A stretch of DNA of 16,179 nucleotides from Acholeplasmatales bacterium (GCA_024690445.1 JAILPD010000034.1:1-16179); one strand, 5' to 3'. Shown: positions 1-7,702, counted from the first letter of the stretch. Notes: generated by a model not told the origin, from the letters alone. Numbers and translations are program-made.

Positions 1-2
1 AT

Positions 3-1412
3 ATTTATGATAATGGTAGATTTGATTTAGAGATTGTAGGTAAAATTACTGAATACGAAAATCAAACTATTAAGATGGTTCATTCTGTTGATTTAAAGCT
101 TATTTCTAAAGAATATTTCATTAAGAATAATATTACTAAATATAGTGAGGATTATTTATTTATTACTTATGGTACTAATTCTTCAGTGCCTAATAACTTA
201 ATTAAGATGTATACACCAGCTAAGGATTTATTGAATATAGTTGGTACATTAACTAAATTATTAAATATTGATTTATCATTCTTAAATAATTATTCGACAT
301 TTGATTTTAATGATATTGATACTGCTCAAATAACTAATCTATTTAGCAGTGGTAGTGTTTCAAATTTAAATTTAAATAATATTATTAATAGCTTAGTTGT
401 TTCAAAAAACAAATTAGAAGTGGATTTAAATTTAAGTGAATTATTAGACACATCTAATACTCAAACTAAATTAGTTTTATCAGTAGAAGATAAAGATAAT
501 TGTAAAGCATGTATTGAATTAAATGATTTATTTACTACGGAAGATACTAAGCTAGATGTTAATAAGGTGTCTTTAGTTAAAGATAGCGTTAACATCAGCC
601 TTCCAGATGTTGATAATAGCTGGTATGATATTTCAACAATTGATGAATTAGTTGCTGGTGTCATAGTAACTGCGTCTAGTAAATCATATGAAATATCTGG
701 TGAGGTTACTTTAAAAGCATTAGGATTTATTGATGCATTTTCTATTCCATTTACTATTAAGGTAAATGTAGATGATGATGGAAATTTCACATTATATGCA
801 TATTTAGATTATGATAAGTCGTTATTAGCTAGTGCTTTGATTCATGGTAAGCATACAGCATATTATTATAAGGATGGATATATCATTATTGACACAACAT
901 ATAAGGGTGGTGTCTTAAATCTATTTACATATCGTGAATCTATTAAAGTGACTACTGAAGAATTCTTAGGAAATATCAAATATTATTTATTTGATTTTGG
1001 TATGAGATTAGGCGATACTATTTTAAATGCAATGGATAGTAGTGAATCTAATTCAAATACTATCGATGCTAGTAAGGTATTAACCGGATATAGTTCATCT
1101 GGTAAGAGCTATTCAGTTTCATTAAATATTGGTGAGTTGACTGGAGTATCTGGTTTAGGTGATTTATCAACTACGATTGAATTGACAGAAGTATTATATA
1201 ATAATGAGATTACTGTTGATGCCGTAACTAAGATTAGCGCGTTAAATATGAAGATGTTTAGTGTATTAGAAATTACATTAAATGAGCCTATTTCATTAAC
1301 TAATGTTAAGCTAATTGATGGTAGTTATCAGTTTACAGATGTAGATATGACTGATTGCATCAATTACATTAATTCATATACATATGAAGTAGGAGTCGTT
1401 AAATCTTATTAA
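3..1412 (+). CDS. Partial large beta-rich hypothetical (probably exported) protein, C-terminal part
   Basis: The reading frame is open from the left edge of the window, so the first ATG at 75 is probably internal and the true start lies upstream. About 469 residues are visible. I do not recognise the family. The protein is rich in Ser, Thr, Asn, Asp, Leu and Val in alternating patterns typical of beta-strands, with few Cys or Pro and no membrane helix in the visible part. Counting from the Met at 75, three segments of about 45 residues (about 110-152, 201-252 and 341-390) look like diverged copies of one module: each opens with an S-K/G-K-like turn, then a strand, a Leu-rich stretch and a second strand ending in Thr/Val/Leu. 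The C-terminus (ending YEVGVVKSY) shows no LPXTG anchor. A lipoprotein or surface protein whose signal lies upstream is the likeliest reading, but this is inference. A strong terminator follows 8 bases after the stop. Confidence 0.7.
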   Translation: MYDNGRFDLEIVGKITEYENQTIKMVHSVDLKLISKEYFIKNNITKYSEDYLFITYGTNSSVPNNLIKMYTPAKDLLNIVGTLTKLLNIDLSFLNNYSTFDFNDIDTAQITNLFSSGSVSNLNLNNIINSLVVSKNKLEVDLNLSELLDTSNTQTKLVLSVEDKDNCKACIELNDLFTTEDTKLDVNKVSLVKDSVNISLPDVDNSWYDISTIDELVAGVIVTASSKSYEISGEVTLKALGFIDAFSIPFTIKVNVDDDGNFTLYAYLDYDKSLLASALIHGKHTAYYYKDGYIIIDTTYKGGVLNLFTYRESIKVTTEEFLGNIKYYLFDFGMRLGDTILNAMDSSESNSNTIDASKVLTGYSSSGKSYSVSLNIGELTGVSGLGDLSTTIELTEVLYNNEITVDAVTKISALNMKMFSVLEITLNEPISLTNVKLIDGSYQFTDVDMTDCINYINSYTYEVGVVKSY

Positions 1413-1420
1413 AAGTAACT

Positions 1421-1451
1421 AACAAGCGGATTTTATTTCCGCTTGTTTTTT
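1421..1451 (+). terminator. Intrinsic terminator after the beta-rich protein gene
   Basis: There is a perfect 10-bp stem, AACAAGCGGA (1421-1430) with TCCGCTTGTT (1438-1447), a 7-base loop and a run of six T (1446-1451). It starts 8 bases after the stop codon. Its T run merges directly into the next gene's extended -10 element. Confidence 0.92.
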
Positions 1452-1459
1452 GGTATAAT
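1451..1459 (+). promoter_or_regulatory. Extended -10 promoter for the HD/nitroreductase/trmFO/xerC operon
   Basis: TGGTATAAT is a perfect extended -10 (TGnTATAAT). No convincing -35 is present, because the -35 position falls in the terminator loop (around 1431). Transcription would start near 1466, giving a leader of only about 16 nt before the TTG start at 1482. Confidence 0.7.
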
Positions 1460-1481
1460 CTTTGTAAAGTAGGTGATGACC

Positions 1482-2102
1482 TTGGATTATGAAAAAATGA
1501 TGGCTTTTGTTAAAAAAACATTAGAGGATAATAACGCCATTAAGCCTAATAAGCCTCATCATGGATTTAGATCTAGGTATACTCATTCTGTAAGAGTATA
1601 TGAATGGTGTAAGAGATTGGTTTTAGATATGCCTAATTGTAATAAGGATATATTATATACCGCAGCTATTTTCCATGATATTGGTTATGCTCATGGTAAA
1701 AAGGATCACGCTAAAGAATCTGCTATATTATTTTTAGAATATGCTAAAGATAATAATTTTGATTTAGATTTTTCTAATGAGGTGGCTAGAATTATTTCAC
1801 TTCATTCTAATAAGGAATTATTAAAGGATGAAAGTAGTACTGATGAATTAGTATTATTACTTGAGGCTGATTTATTAGATGAAGAAGGCTGTATGGGAAT
1901 AGTATGGGATTTACTTTCTAAGGGTGCTTTAGGCTGTGATAATTATGAAGAATCATTATCTGAGGTTTGGAATCATTCCGGTCATATTCTAAATCAAGAT
2001 TATATGGTTACTCCAATAGCTAAAAGATATTGGGATGAAAAGAAGAAATTTGTTAAAGAATTCTTAAAGCAATTTGAAAGTGATCTTTTCATGGAGGTTT
2101 AA
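1482..2102 (+). CDS. HD-domain phosphohydrolase
   Basis: This is a 206-residue soluble protein of the HD superfamily of metal-dependent phosphohydrolases. Likely metal ligands are visible in order: H35 (RYTHSVRVYEW), the H65-D66 pair (AAIFHDIGYAHG) and D130 (LLEADLLDEEG). The fold resembles small Bacilli HD hydrolases such as YpgQ, which act on nucleotides, but the substrate cannot be told from the sequence. I place the start at TTG 1482: AGGTGAT (1471-1477) lies 4 bases before it, the same SD-to-start geometry as at GH43 and rlmD. The in-frame GTG 1473 and ATG 1476 lie on the SD itself, only 7-10 bases after the predicted transcription start. It is the first gene of a four-gene operon, and the SD of the next gene lies within its last codons. 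Confidence 0.85.
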   Translation: MDYEKMMAFVKKTLEDNNAIKPNKPHHGFRSRYTHSVRVYEWCKRLVLDMPNCNKDILYTAAIFHDIGYAHGKKDHAKESAILFLEYAKDNNFDLDFSNEVARIISLHSNKELLKDESSTDELVLLLEADLLDEEGCMGIVWDLLSKGALGCDNYEESLSEVWNHSGHILNQDYMVTPIAKRYWDEKKKFVKEFLKQFESDLFMEV

Positions 2103-2603
2103 ATGGAATTTTTTGATGTTTTAGAAAAAAGATATTCTTGTCGTGATTTTAAAGATAGGGAAGTTGAACAAGAATTAATTGATAAAATATTAGAGGCTGG
2201 TATATTATCACCTACAGCTGTTAATTTTCAGCCTGAAAAAATATATGTATGTAAATCTAATGATATAATAGAAAAGCTTAAAACAGCTTGTAAATATACA
2301 TTTAATGCTAAATTAGTTTTTGTAATTGCATATGATACTAATATTTCTTGGAAAAGGAAAAGTGATAATAAGGAATTTGGTATGGTAGATGCCGCTATTG
2401 TCACTACTAATATGATGAATGCAATTACTGCGTTAGGTTTAGGATCATGTTTCGTATGTAGTATGCATGAGGAACAAGTAGAAAAAATATTAGGATTACC
2501 TGATAATATTAAGGTTATGGCATTATTGCCTACTGGATATCCTAATGAATTTAAAGCACATAATAAGAGAAAAGATAAAAAAGAAATTGTAGAATATAGG
2601 TAG
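2103..2603 (+). CDS. Nitroreductase-family FMN oxidoreductase
   Basis: The product is a compact 166-residue nitroreductase-family protein, expected to bind FMN and use NAD(P)H in the cytoplasm. The N-terminal FMN-phosphate motif R-x-S-x-R is present as R10-Y-S-C-R14. SPTAVNFQPEKIYV (36-49) is the usual S-P-S-x-x-N-x-Q-P-W/E region, and LGLGSCFVC (111-119) is the conserved Gly-rich segment before the C-terminal domain. The length is at the short end of the family. The natural substrate (nitroaromatic, flavin, quinone or modified nucleotide) cannot be assigned. ATG 2103 directly follows the upstream stop (2100-2102), and a GGAGG SD (2093-2097) lies inside the upstream gene, so the two are probably translationally coupled. 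Confidence 0.88.
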   Translation: MEFFDVLEKRYSCRDFKDREVEQELIDKILEAGILSPTAVNFQPEKIYVCKSNDIIEKLKTACKYTFNAKLVFVIAYDTNISWKRKSDNKEFGMVDAAIVTTNMMNAITALGLGSCFVCSMHEEQVEKILGLPDNIKVMALLPTGYPNEFKAHNKRKDKKEIVEYR

Positions 2604-2608
2604 TTTTT

Positions 2609-3910
2609 ATGAATATAAATATTATTGGAGCTGGACTTGCTGGATGCGAGGCATGCTGGTATTTATCTAAAAAGGGTTATGATATTACTCTTTATGAGAT
2701 GAGACCAAAGAAGATGACACCAGCTCATAAAACAGAAAAATTTGGTGAGCTTGTATGCTCAAATTCACTTAAGAGTGATTCTGATACAAATGCTTGTGGT
2801 ATTTTAAAGCGTGAAATGGAATTATTAGATTCAATCATCATTAAGTGTGCAAAAGAAAATAAGGTTGAGGCTGGTGGTGCCTTAGCGGTAGATAGAGAAG
2901 GATTTTCTGAATCTATTACAAAAATGATTAAATCATTACCAAATGTAACAATTGTTAATGATGAGATTTCTAAAATAGATACTAATGTACCTACCATAAT
3001 AGCTACAGGTCCATTAACATCATCTCCACTTTGTGATGAAATTAAAAGATTATTTGGATTAGATGATTTTTATTTTTTTGATGCTCAAGCCCCAATTATT
3101 TATGCGGATTCAATTAATTATGAAAAGGCATATTTAAAGAGTAGATATGATAAGGGTGAGCCATCATATTATAATTGTCCAATGACTAAAGAAGAATTTG
3201 ATGCATTTTATGATGCTTTAATAAATGCTGAATGTGCTGAAACTCACGATTTTGAACTTAAGGTATTTGAAAGCTGTATGCCAGTAGAAATAATGGCAAA
3301 AAGAGGACCACAAACATTAACATTTGGTCCTATGAAGCCTGTTGGGCTTAAAACTCCAGATGGCTCTAAGCCATACGCTGTAGTTCAGCTAAGACAGGAT
3401 GATGCGGCTAAGACTATGTATAATATTGTAGGATTCCAAACTCATTTAAAGTTCCCAGAACAAAAAAGAGTATTCCAAATGATTCCAGGACTTGAAAATG
3501 CTAGATTTGCAAAATATGGAAGAATGCATAAGAATACATATATTAACGCACCTAAAATTTTAAAGCCTAATTTCCAAACTAAAGCGTATCCTAATTTATT
3601 TATTGCTGGTCAATTATCTGGTGTTGAGGGATATGTTGAATCTGCGGCATCTGGTATTTACGCGGCAGTTAGTATGGATAGATATTTAAGAAACTTAGAG
3701 CCTATCTATTTACCAAGAACAACAGTCCTTGGGGCATTAAGCCACTATATTTGTGAGGCTAATGAAAAGGACTTCCAACCTATGAATGCAAATTTTGGTA
3801 TTATGGAGGATTTAAATATTCCTCATAAGAAAGCAAATAGAAAGGAATTATATCGCGATAGAGCATTCGCTGATTTTGAAAGAGAGCTAAAGAAGATTAA
3901 TGATAATTAA
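2609..3910 (+). CDS. trmFO: Methylenetetrahydrofolate--tRNA-(uracil-5-)-methyltransferase TrmFO
   Basis: TrmFO is the FAD- and folate-dependent enzyme that makes 5-methyluridine at position 54 of the tRNA T-loop, using methylenetetrahydrofolate instead of SAM. The protein is 433 residues, normal for the family. It has an N-terminal FAD-binding motif (IIGAGLAGCEA, 5-15), the family signature ELVCSNSLKSD around C50, and C223 in FESCMPVEIMAKRG. These two cysteines match the catalytic pair of the Bacillus enzyme. The C-terminal FAD-contacting segment is FIAGQLSGVEGYVESAASG. A weak AGG SD (2598-2600) lies 8 bases before the ATG. The last 11 bases overlap xerC. The trmFO-xerC pairing is a conserved arrangement in Bacilli. 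Confidence 0.97.
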   Translation: MNINIIGAGLAGCEACWYLSKKGYDITLYEMRPKKMTPAHKTEKFGELVCSNSLKSDSDTNACGILKREMELLDSIIIKCAKENKVEAGGALAVDREGFSESITKMIKSLPNVTIVNDEISKIDTNVPTIIATGPLTSSPLCDEIKRLFGLDDFYFFDAQAPIIYADSINYEKAYLKSRYDKGEPSYYNCPMTKEEFDAFYDALINAECAETHDFELKVFESCMPVEIMAKRGPQTLTFGPMKPVGLKTPDGSKPYAVVQLRQDDAAKTMYNIVGFQTHLKFPEQKRVFQMIPGLENARFAKYGRMHKNTYINAPKILKPNFQTKAYPNLFIAGQLSGVEGYVESAASGIYAAVSMDRYLRNLEPIYLPRTTVLGALSHYICEANEKDFQPMNANFGIMEDLNIPHKKANRKELYRDRAFADFERELKKINDN

Positions 3911-4844
3911 GGTTAATCCAGAAGAGGCAGTAGAGGAATTTATTTCATATTTAGAAAATGAAAAAGGTTATTCTAGTAATACTATTGATAATTATCTGCA
4001 TGATATAAATGATTTTAGTGCCTTTATCAAAACTGAAAAAATGGCAAGGGATATATTACACATTTCTAAGAGACATCCAGATTATTATGTATCCTATATG
4101 TCCAAAGAAAAATTTAAGAGTACAAGTATAAGAAGACATATTTCAAGTCTTTCATCTTTTTATAATTTTTGCGTAAAGAATGATATTTTCCCTGAAAACT
4201 ATTTTAAGGATATGGATTTACCAAAGATTCCTAAGCATTTACCTAAGATGATAAATGAAGGTGAAATCGTAATGCTATTTGATGCCTGTGATTTAGAAAA
4301 TAAATTAGGGTATCGTAATTTCTGTATTTTAGGTTGTCTATATGGTTGTGGACTTAGAGTCAGTGAATTATGCAATATGCAAATTAAGGATATCGATTTT
4401 TCAGAAAGAATCATTAGAGTTAAAAGTGGTAAGGGTGGAAAGGATAGAGATGTAGTAATGTATGAGGGTTTAGGTGAAATGCTTAAGCACTACATTTCCG
4501 TATTTAGACCTGAGATATTATATAATTCTAAGGATACAGAAAATAGATATGTATTTTTAAATAAGAATGGTACTACGTTATCTAGAGTTGGTGTAAGAAA
4601 GATTTTAGAAAAATTAGTAAGGGATGCTGGTGAAACATTCCATATTTCACCTCATATGTTAAGACATTCATTCGCAACTGCTTTATTGAATAATGGGATG
4701 GATTTAAGAACTGTTCAAGAGCTATTAGGTCATGAAAGTTTATCTACAACTCAAATATATACTCATGTTACAATTGAGAAGCTTAGAGAGGATTATGCTA
4801 AATCTCATCCAAGAGCTCAAAAACCTGTAAAGAATAAAAGTTAA
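3900..4844 (+). CDS. xerC: Tyrosine recombinase XerC-like (chromosome dimer resolution)
   Basis: This 314-residue tyrosine recombinase has an N-terminal SAM-like core-binding domain (about 6-95) and a C-terminal catalytic domain (about 115-300). All six catalytic positions are intact: R153 (GCGLRVSEL), K178 (SGKGGKDR), H252 and R255 (SPHMLRHSFAT), H278 (LLGHES) and the nucleophile Y287 (TTQIYTHV). It is expected to work with a XerD partner at dif to resolve chromosome dimers. Its place directly after trmFO matches the Bacilli codV/xerC locus. That argues for the housekeeping recombinase rather than a phage or integron integrase; XerC versus XerD cannot be settled from sequence alone. The start codon overlaps the end of trmFO by 11 bases in another frame. 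No clear terminator follows it. Confidence 0.93.
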   Translation: MIIKVNPEEAVEEFISYLENEKGYSSNTIDNYLHDINDFSAFIKTEKMARDILHISKRHPDYYVSYMSKEKFKSTSIRRHISSLSSFYNFCVKNDIFPENYFKDMDLPKIPKHLPKMINEGEIVMLFDACDLENKLGYRNFCILGCLYGCGLRVSELCNMQIKDIDFSERIIRVKSGKGGKDRDVVMYEGLGEMLKHYISVFRPEILYNSKDTENRYVFLNKNGTTLSRVGVRKILEKLVRDAGETFHISPHMLRHSFATALLNNGMDLRTVQELLGHESLSTTQIYTHVTIEKLREDYAKSHPRAQKPVKNKS

Positions 4845-4846
4845 TC

Positions 4847-4875
4847 TTGTAATATTTATTTGATTTTGTTATAAT
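4847..4875 (+). promoter_or_regulatory. Promoter of the lipoprotein gene
   Basis: TTGTAA (4847-4852) is followed, after 17 bases, by TATAAT (4870-4875). The TG at 4867-4868 makes it an extended -10. Transcription would start near 4882. This is the best-formed promoter in the window. Confidence 0.8.
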
Positions 4876-4907
4876 TCTTTTTGTTCAAAGTAAGGAGAAA
4901 TTATTGT

Positions 4908-5687
4908 ATGAAAAAGAAAGTGATTTCAGTTGCTGTTGGTCTAATTGCATTAGTTGCTTTAGCTTCATGTTCATCAAGCTCAGATGGCGATTTAACAATC
5001 GTAAGAAGTGATTTAGCATTAGATTTGACAGAAGTTAAAGATAAATATAAATTAAATTTCATTTATGATTTAGCTAATGAAGCAAAGAGACTTGATTCAT
5101 CAGTTGATATCAATGATGATTCAGATTACTATACAGTATATGTATCAAACGATGTTGAAAATAGTGCATTCGTATATTCAATTGATATTTCTGAAGATTT
5201 AAAATCATTAGAAAAAAGAGTTCAAAACTACAATGTTAATTCTTTAACATTTAAAACATCTAATGGTATTTATGATTCTGAAGTAACATCAATCGCATCA
5301 AAGATTTATGATTCTACAACAGGATTAAATCAATTCAAATTTGCTGCATCAGATGCAGATAATCTTAATGTATATACAGGTGCATCATTAGCATATGCTG
5401 AATCTGCAAATGGTGCTGTAGCTGCGTATAAAAATGGAAATACATCTATTTCTTTAGATATAGTTTATGTTCCAACATTTGTTGTAAGAAACTATGGTGA
5501 GAAGAATATGCAAAAGCAAAAGATTCTTGAAAAGGTAATTTTCGCACCTATTTATGCTCAATATACAACAGATGGTCAAAAGATTAATACTGATGGTACA
5601 TTAGTTGCATCAAGAATTTCATCTTATAATAAGATTGATATCGTATTTGATGATATTCATGTTTCAACTGAAAAGCCTGCAGAATAA
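4908..5687 (+). CDS. Lipoprotein of unknown function
   Basis: The product is 259 residues. It has a textbook lipoprotein signal: MKKK, a hydrophobic stretch (V5-L18), then lipobox L18-A19-S20-C21 followed by a Ser-rich linker. It should therefore be lipid-anchored on the outer face of the membrane. The mature part is acidic, rich in Asp, Ser and Tyr, and has no recognisable domain or catalytic motif. I chose ATG 4908, which follows AAGGAG (4892-4897) by 10 bases and begins the signal peptide. The upstream in-frame TTG 4881 coincides with the predicted transcription start and would wrongly extend the signal. The gene stands alone, with a strong promoter before it and a terminator after it. It occupies the position between xerC and rpsB where many Bacilli have hslVU-codY. 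Function unassigned. Confidence 0.88.
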   Translation: MKKKVISVAVGLIALVALASCSSSSDGDLTIVRSDLALDLTEVKDKYKLNFIYDLANEAKRLDSSVDINDDSDYYTVYVSNDVENSAFVYSIDISEDLKSLEKRVQNYNVNSLTFKTSNGIYDSEVTSIASKIYDSTTGLNQFKFAASDADNLNVYTGASLAYAESANGAVAAYKNGNTSISLDIVYVPTFVVRNYGEKNMQKQKILEKVIFAPIYAQYTTDGQKINTDGTLVASRISSYNKIDIVFDDIHVSTEKPAE

Positions 5688-5700
5688 TATTAGATAATTC

Positions 5701-5730
5701 AAAATGGGGGTAATTCCCCATTTTTCTTTT
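5701..5730 (+). terminator. Intrinsic terminator after the lipoprotein gene
   Basis: A 9-bp stem, AAAATGGGG (5701-5709) with CCCCATTTT (5716-5724), encloses a 6-base loop and is followed by a T-rich tail. It starts 13 bases after the stop. Confidence 0.9.
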
Positions 5731-5746
5731 TAAATTTAAAAATTTA

Positions 5747-5775
5747 TTGCAAAAGATTACCTGCTATGATATTAT
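5747..5775 (+). promoter_or_regulatory. Promoter of rpsB-tsf
   Basis: TTGCAA (5747-5752), a 17-base spacer and TATTAT (5770-5775) form the promoter, with TG at 5767-5768 giving an extended -10. Transcription is expected near 5782, leaving a long untranslated leader. Confidence 0.78.
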
Positions 5776-5781
5776 TTAAAA

Positions 5782-5898
5782 GGCACAAAAAATACACATG
5801 TCTTTGGAGTTTGCCGTCGTGTGCAAGTATTTTGTTGGAGGCGAACGTTGAAGAAGGCAGAGGACAGAAAACAAAAATAAAATGGAGGAATTAAAAAA
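5782..5898 (+). promoter_or_regulatory. Structured rpsB leader with predicted pseudoknot (candidate S2 autoregulatory element)
   Basis: This leader of about 117 nt is unusually GC-rich for the genome between 5806 and 5865. CACATG (5795-5800) pairs with CGTGTG (5818-5823). Within that hairpin's loop, GTTTGCC (5809-5815) is complementary over 7 bp, with one G-U, to GGCGAAC (5840-5846), which gives an H-type pseudoknot. TGTCTTT (5799-5805) can alternatively pair with GAGGACA (5860-5866), and that would partly compete with the first helix. The stretch from 5867 to 5883 is A-rich and unstructured, and the SD GGAGG (5884-5888) sits 10 bases before the ATG. Autoregulation of rpsB-tsf by S2 is known in E. 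coli. By analogy this leader may bind S2, but that is inference. No codon-length ORF or terminator is present in it. Confidence 0.6.
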
Positions 5899-6771
5899 AT
5901 GTCTGAATCAGTAGTTTCTATGAAACAATTATTAGAGTCAGGTGTTCATTTTGGACATGCTACTCGTAGATGGAATCCTAAGATGGCTAAGTATGTATTT
6001 ACAGCTAGAAATGGTATTTACATCATCGATTTACAAAAGACTGCAAATGAAATCGAAAAGGCTTATGCAGCTCTATTTGAAATCGCAAAGAATGAAGGAA
6101 AGGTACTTTTCGTAGGTACAAAGAAGCAAGCACAAGAGGCTGTTAAGGAAGAAGCAGCTAGATGTGGTATGTACTATGTTAACCAAAGATGGTTAGGTGG
6201 TACTTTAACTAACTTCAAGACAATCAGAAAGAGAATTCAAAAGTTACAAAGCCTATATGAAATGGAAGAGAATGGCTCTTTCGAGAAGCTTACTAAGAAG
6301 GAAGCTGCTCAATTAAAGGCTGAAAGAGATAAGTTAGAGAAGTTCTTAGGTGGTATTAAGGATATGAAGAAGCTTCCAGATGCTTTATTCATCGTTGACC
6401 CACACAAGGAACACAATGCAATTTTAGAAGCAAGAAAGTTAAACATCCCAGTATTTGGTATCGTTGATACTAACTGTGATCCTGATGATGTTGATTATGT
6501 TATTCCAGCAAATGACGATGCAATCCGTGCTGTTAAGTTAGTTACATGGGTTATGGCTAATGCTGTAATCGAAGCTAATGGTGGTGTTGTAGAGAAGTTT
6601 GATGACGCTGCTGAAGGTATTAACCAAGCAGAAGAAATTAAGAAGGAAGACGCTGCTAAGAAGGAAGAGAGGGCTGCTAAGAAGGCTGCTGCTCCTAAGA
6701 AAGACGGCGACAAGAAGCCTGTTAAGAAGGCACCTGCTAAGAAGCCAGCTGCTGAAGCTAAGGCTGAATAA
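5899..6771 (+). CDS. rpsB: 30S ribosomal protein S2 with Lys/Ala-rich C-terminal tail
   Basis: S2 is a primary component of the small-subunit head-body junction and is needed for S1 or mRNA docking. The N-terminal [21 protein letters not shown] (8-28, quoted in part) and the segment [14 protein letters not shown] (95-108) are family hallmarks. [20 protein letters not shown] (166-185) and the following Asp-rich loop complete the fold to about residue 235. The protein is 290 residues, some 40-50 longer than usual. The excess is a tail (241-290) of Lys, Ala, Glu and Pro with [17 protein letters not shown] units, probably disordered and basic. Lysine is almost always AAG. SD GGAGG lies at 5884-5888. 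It is cotranscribed with tsf, which starts 22 bases after the stop with no terminator between. Confidence 0.97.
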   Translation: MSESVVSMKQLLESGVHFGHATRRWNPKMAKYVFTARNGIYIIDLQKTANEIEKAYAALFEIAKNEGKVLFVGTKKQAQEAVKEEAARCGMYYVNQRWLGGTLTNFKTIRKRIQKLQSLYEMEENGSFEKLTKKEAAQLKAERDKLEKFLGGIKDMKKLPDALFIVDPHKEHNAILEARKLNIPVFGIVDTNCDPDDVDYVIPANDDAIRAVKLVTWVMANAVIEANGGVVEKFDDAAEGINQAEEIKKEDAAKKEERAAKKAAAPKKDGDKKPVKKAPAKKPAAEAKAE

Positions 6772-6793
6772 TTTATTCGGAGGATAAACTAAG

Positions 6794-7702
6794 ATGGCAA
6801 ATATTACTGCGCAAATGGTTAAGGATTTACGTGAAAAGACTTCTGCAGGTATGTTAGACTGCAAGAAGGCATTAACTGCTACAGACGGCGATATGGAAGC
6901 TGCTGTAACTTGGTTAAGAGAAAAGGGTATTGCTAAGGCTGTAAAGAAGGAAGGCGCTATCGCTGCTGAAGGTCTTTGCTCATATGCAATCAAGGGAAAC
7001 AAGGCTGTTGTATTTGAGTTAAACTCTCAAACTGACTTCGTTGCTCAAAATGCTAAGTTCGTTGACCTATTAAATAAGGTTGGTGAAATCATTGTTAATT
7101 CTGACGCTAAGTGTACTGAATGTGCATTAAAGGTAGAGGAAGATGGCAAGGATTTAAATACAATTATTCTTGAAGCTTCAGGTGTAATTGGTGAAAAGAT
7201 TTCTTTAAGAAGAGTTACAGTTTTAGAAAAGACTGATGCTCAGGTATTTGGTGCTTATAAGCATGCTGGTGGTAGAATCGTTGTTGTTTCTATCTTAGAT
7301 GGTAATGATGAAGTAGTAGCTAAGGATGTTGCTATGCATGTAGCTGCTATGGGTCCTAGATATGTATCTAAGGATGATATTCCTGCTGAAGAAGTTGCTA
7401 AGGAAAGAGAAATCATTTTAGCAACAGCATTAAATGAAAATGCTACATCAGCTAAGCCAAAGCCAGAACAAATTATCGCAGATAAGATTGTTCCAGGTAG
7501 ACTTGAAAAGAGCTTAAAGGAAATCTGCTTATTATCTCAAGCATTCGTTAAGAATCCAGATCAAACAGTTGAGGCATATGTTGCTGGCGCTAAGTCAAAG
7601 GTAGTAACATTCATCCGTTTAGCTGTTGGTGAAGGTATTGAAAAGCAAGAAGTTGATTTTGCTGCTGAAGTAGCTGCTCAATCTGCTGCATTCAATAAGT
7701 AA
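6794..7702 (+). CDS. tsf: Translation elongation factor Ts
   Basis: EF-Ts is the guanine nucleotide exchange factor that releases GDP from EF-Tu. The protein is 302 residues, normal for the family. It starts with the UBA-like N-domain (MANITAQMVKDLREKTSAGM; the region to about 54) and carries the EF-Tu-contacting TDFVAQN motif at 80-86. Two core subdomains and a C-terminal helix (about 270-302) follow. SD GGAGG (6780-6784) lies 9 bases before the ATG. All 31 lysine codons are AAG and none is AAA, a strong bias for an AT-rich gene that fits translational selection in a highly expressed gene. A strong terminator ends the rpsB-tsf unit. Confidence 0.98.
   Translation: MANITAQMVKDLREKTSAGMLDCKKALTATDGDMEAAVTWLREKGIAKAVKKEGAIAAEGLCSYAIKGNKAVVFELNSQTDFVAQNAKFVDLLNKVGEIIVNSDAKCTECALKVEEDGKDLNTIILEASGVIGEKISLRRVTVLEKTDAQVFGAYKHAGGRIVVVSILDGNDEVVAKDVAMHVAAMGPRYVSKDDIPAEEVAKEREIILATALNENATSAKPKPEQIIADKIVPGRLEKSLKEICLLSQAFVKNPDQTVEAYVAGAKSKVVTFIRLAVGEGIEKQEVDFAAEVAAQSAAFNK

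Noticed and set aside
461..790. Minus-strand open frame of about 109 codons within the left-edge gene
   Set aside because: It lies wholly inside a long plus-strand frame, has no SD or promoter, and its composition mirrors the antisense of the real gene.
3900..4844. Tyrosine recombinase as evidence of a mobile element
   Set aside because: It overlaps trmFO as in the conserved Bacilli core locus, all flanking genes are housekeeping, and I found no att-like repeats or phage genes.
5782..5898. rpsB leader as a riboswitch or T-box
   Set aside because: I see no T-box consensus, no specifier-type stem and no terminator hairpin with T run; the setting fits a ribosomal-protein leader better.
6599..6787. 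Plus-strand frame rich in Leu and Arg overlapping the S2 tail
   Set aside because: It is the shifted reading of the Lys/Ala repeat; no SD of its own, and the product is low-complexity.
6495..7002. Minus-strand open frames across the rpsB tail and tsf start
   Set aside because: They are antisense to two certain genes; their length comes from the repetitive AAG/GCT codons of the S2 tail and from tsf codon bias.
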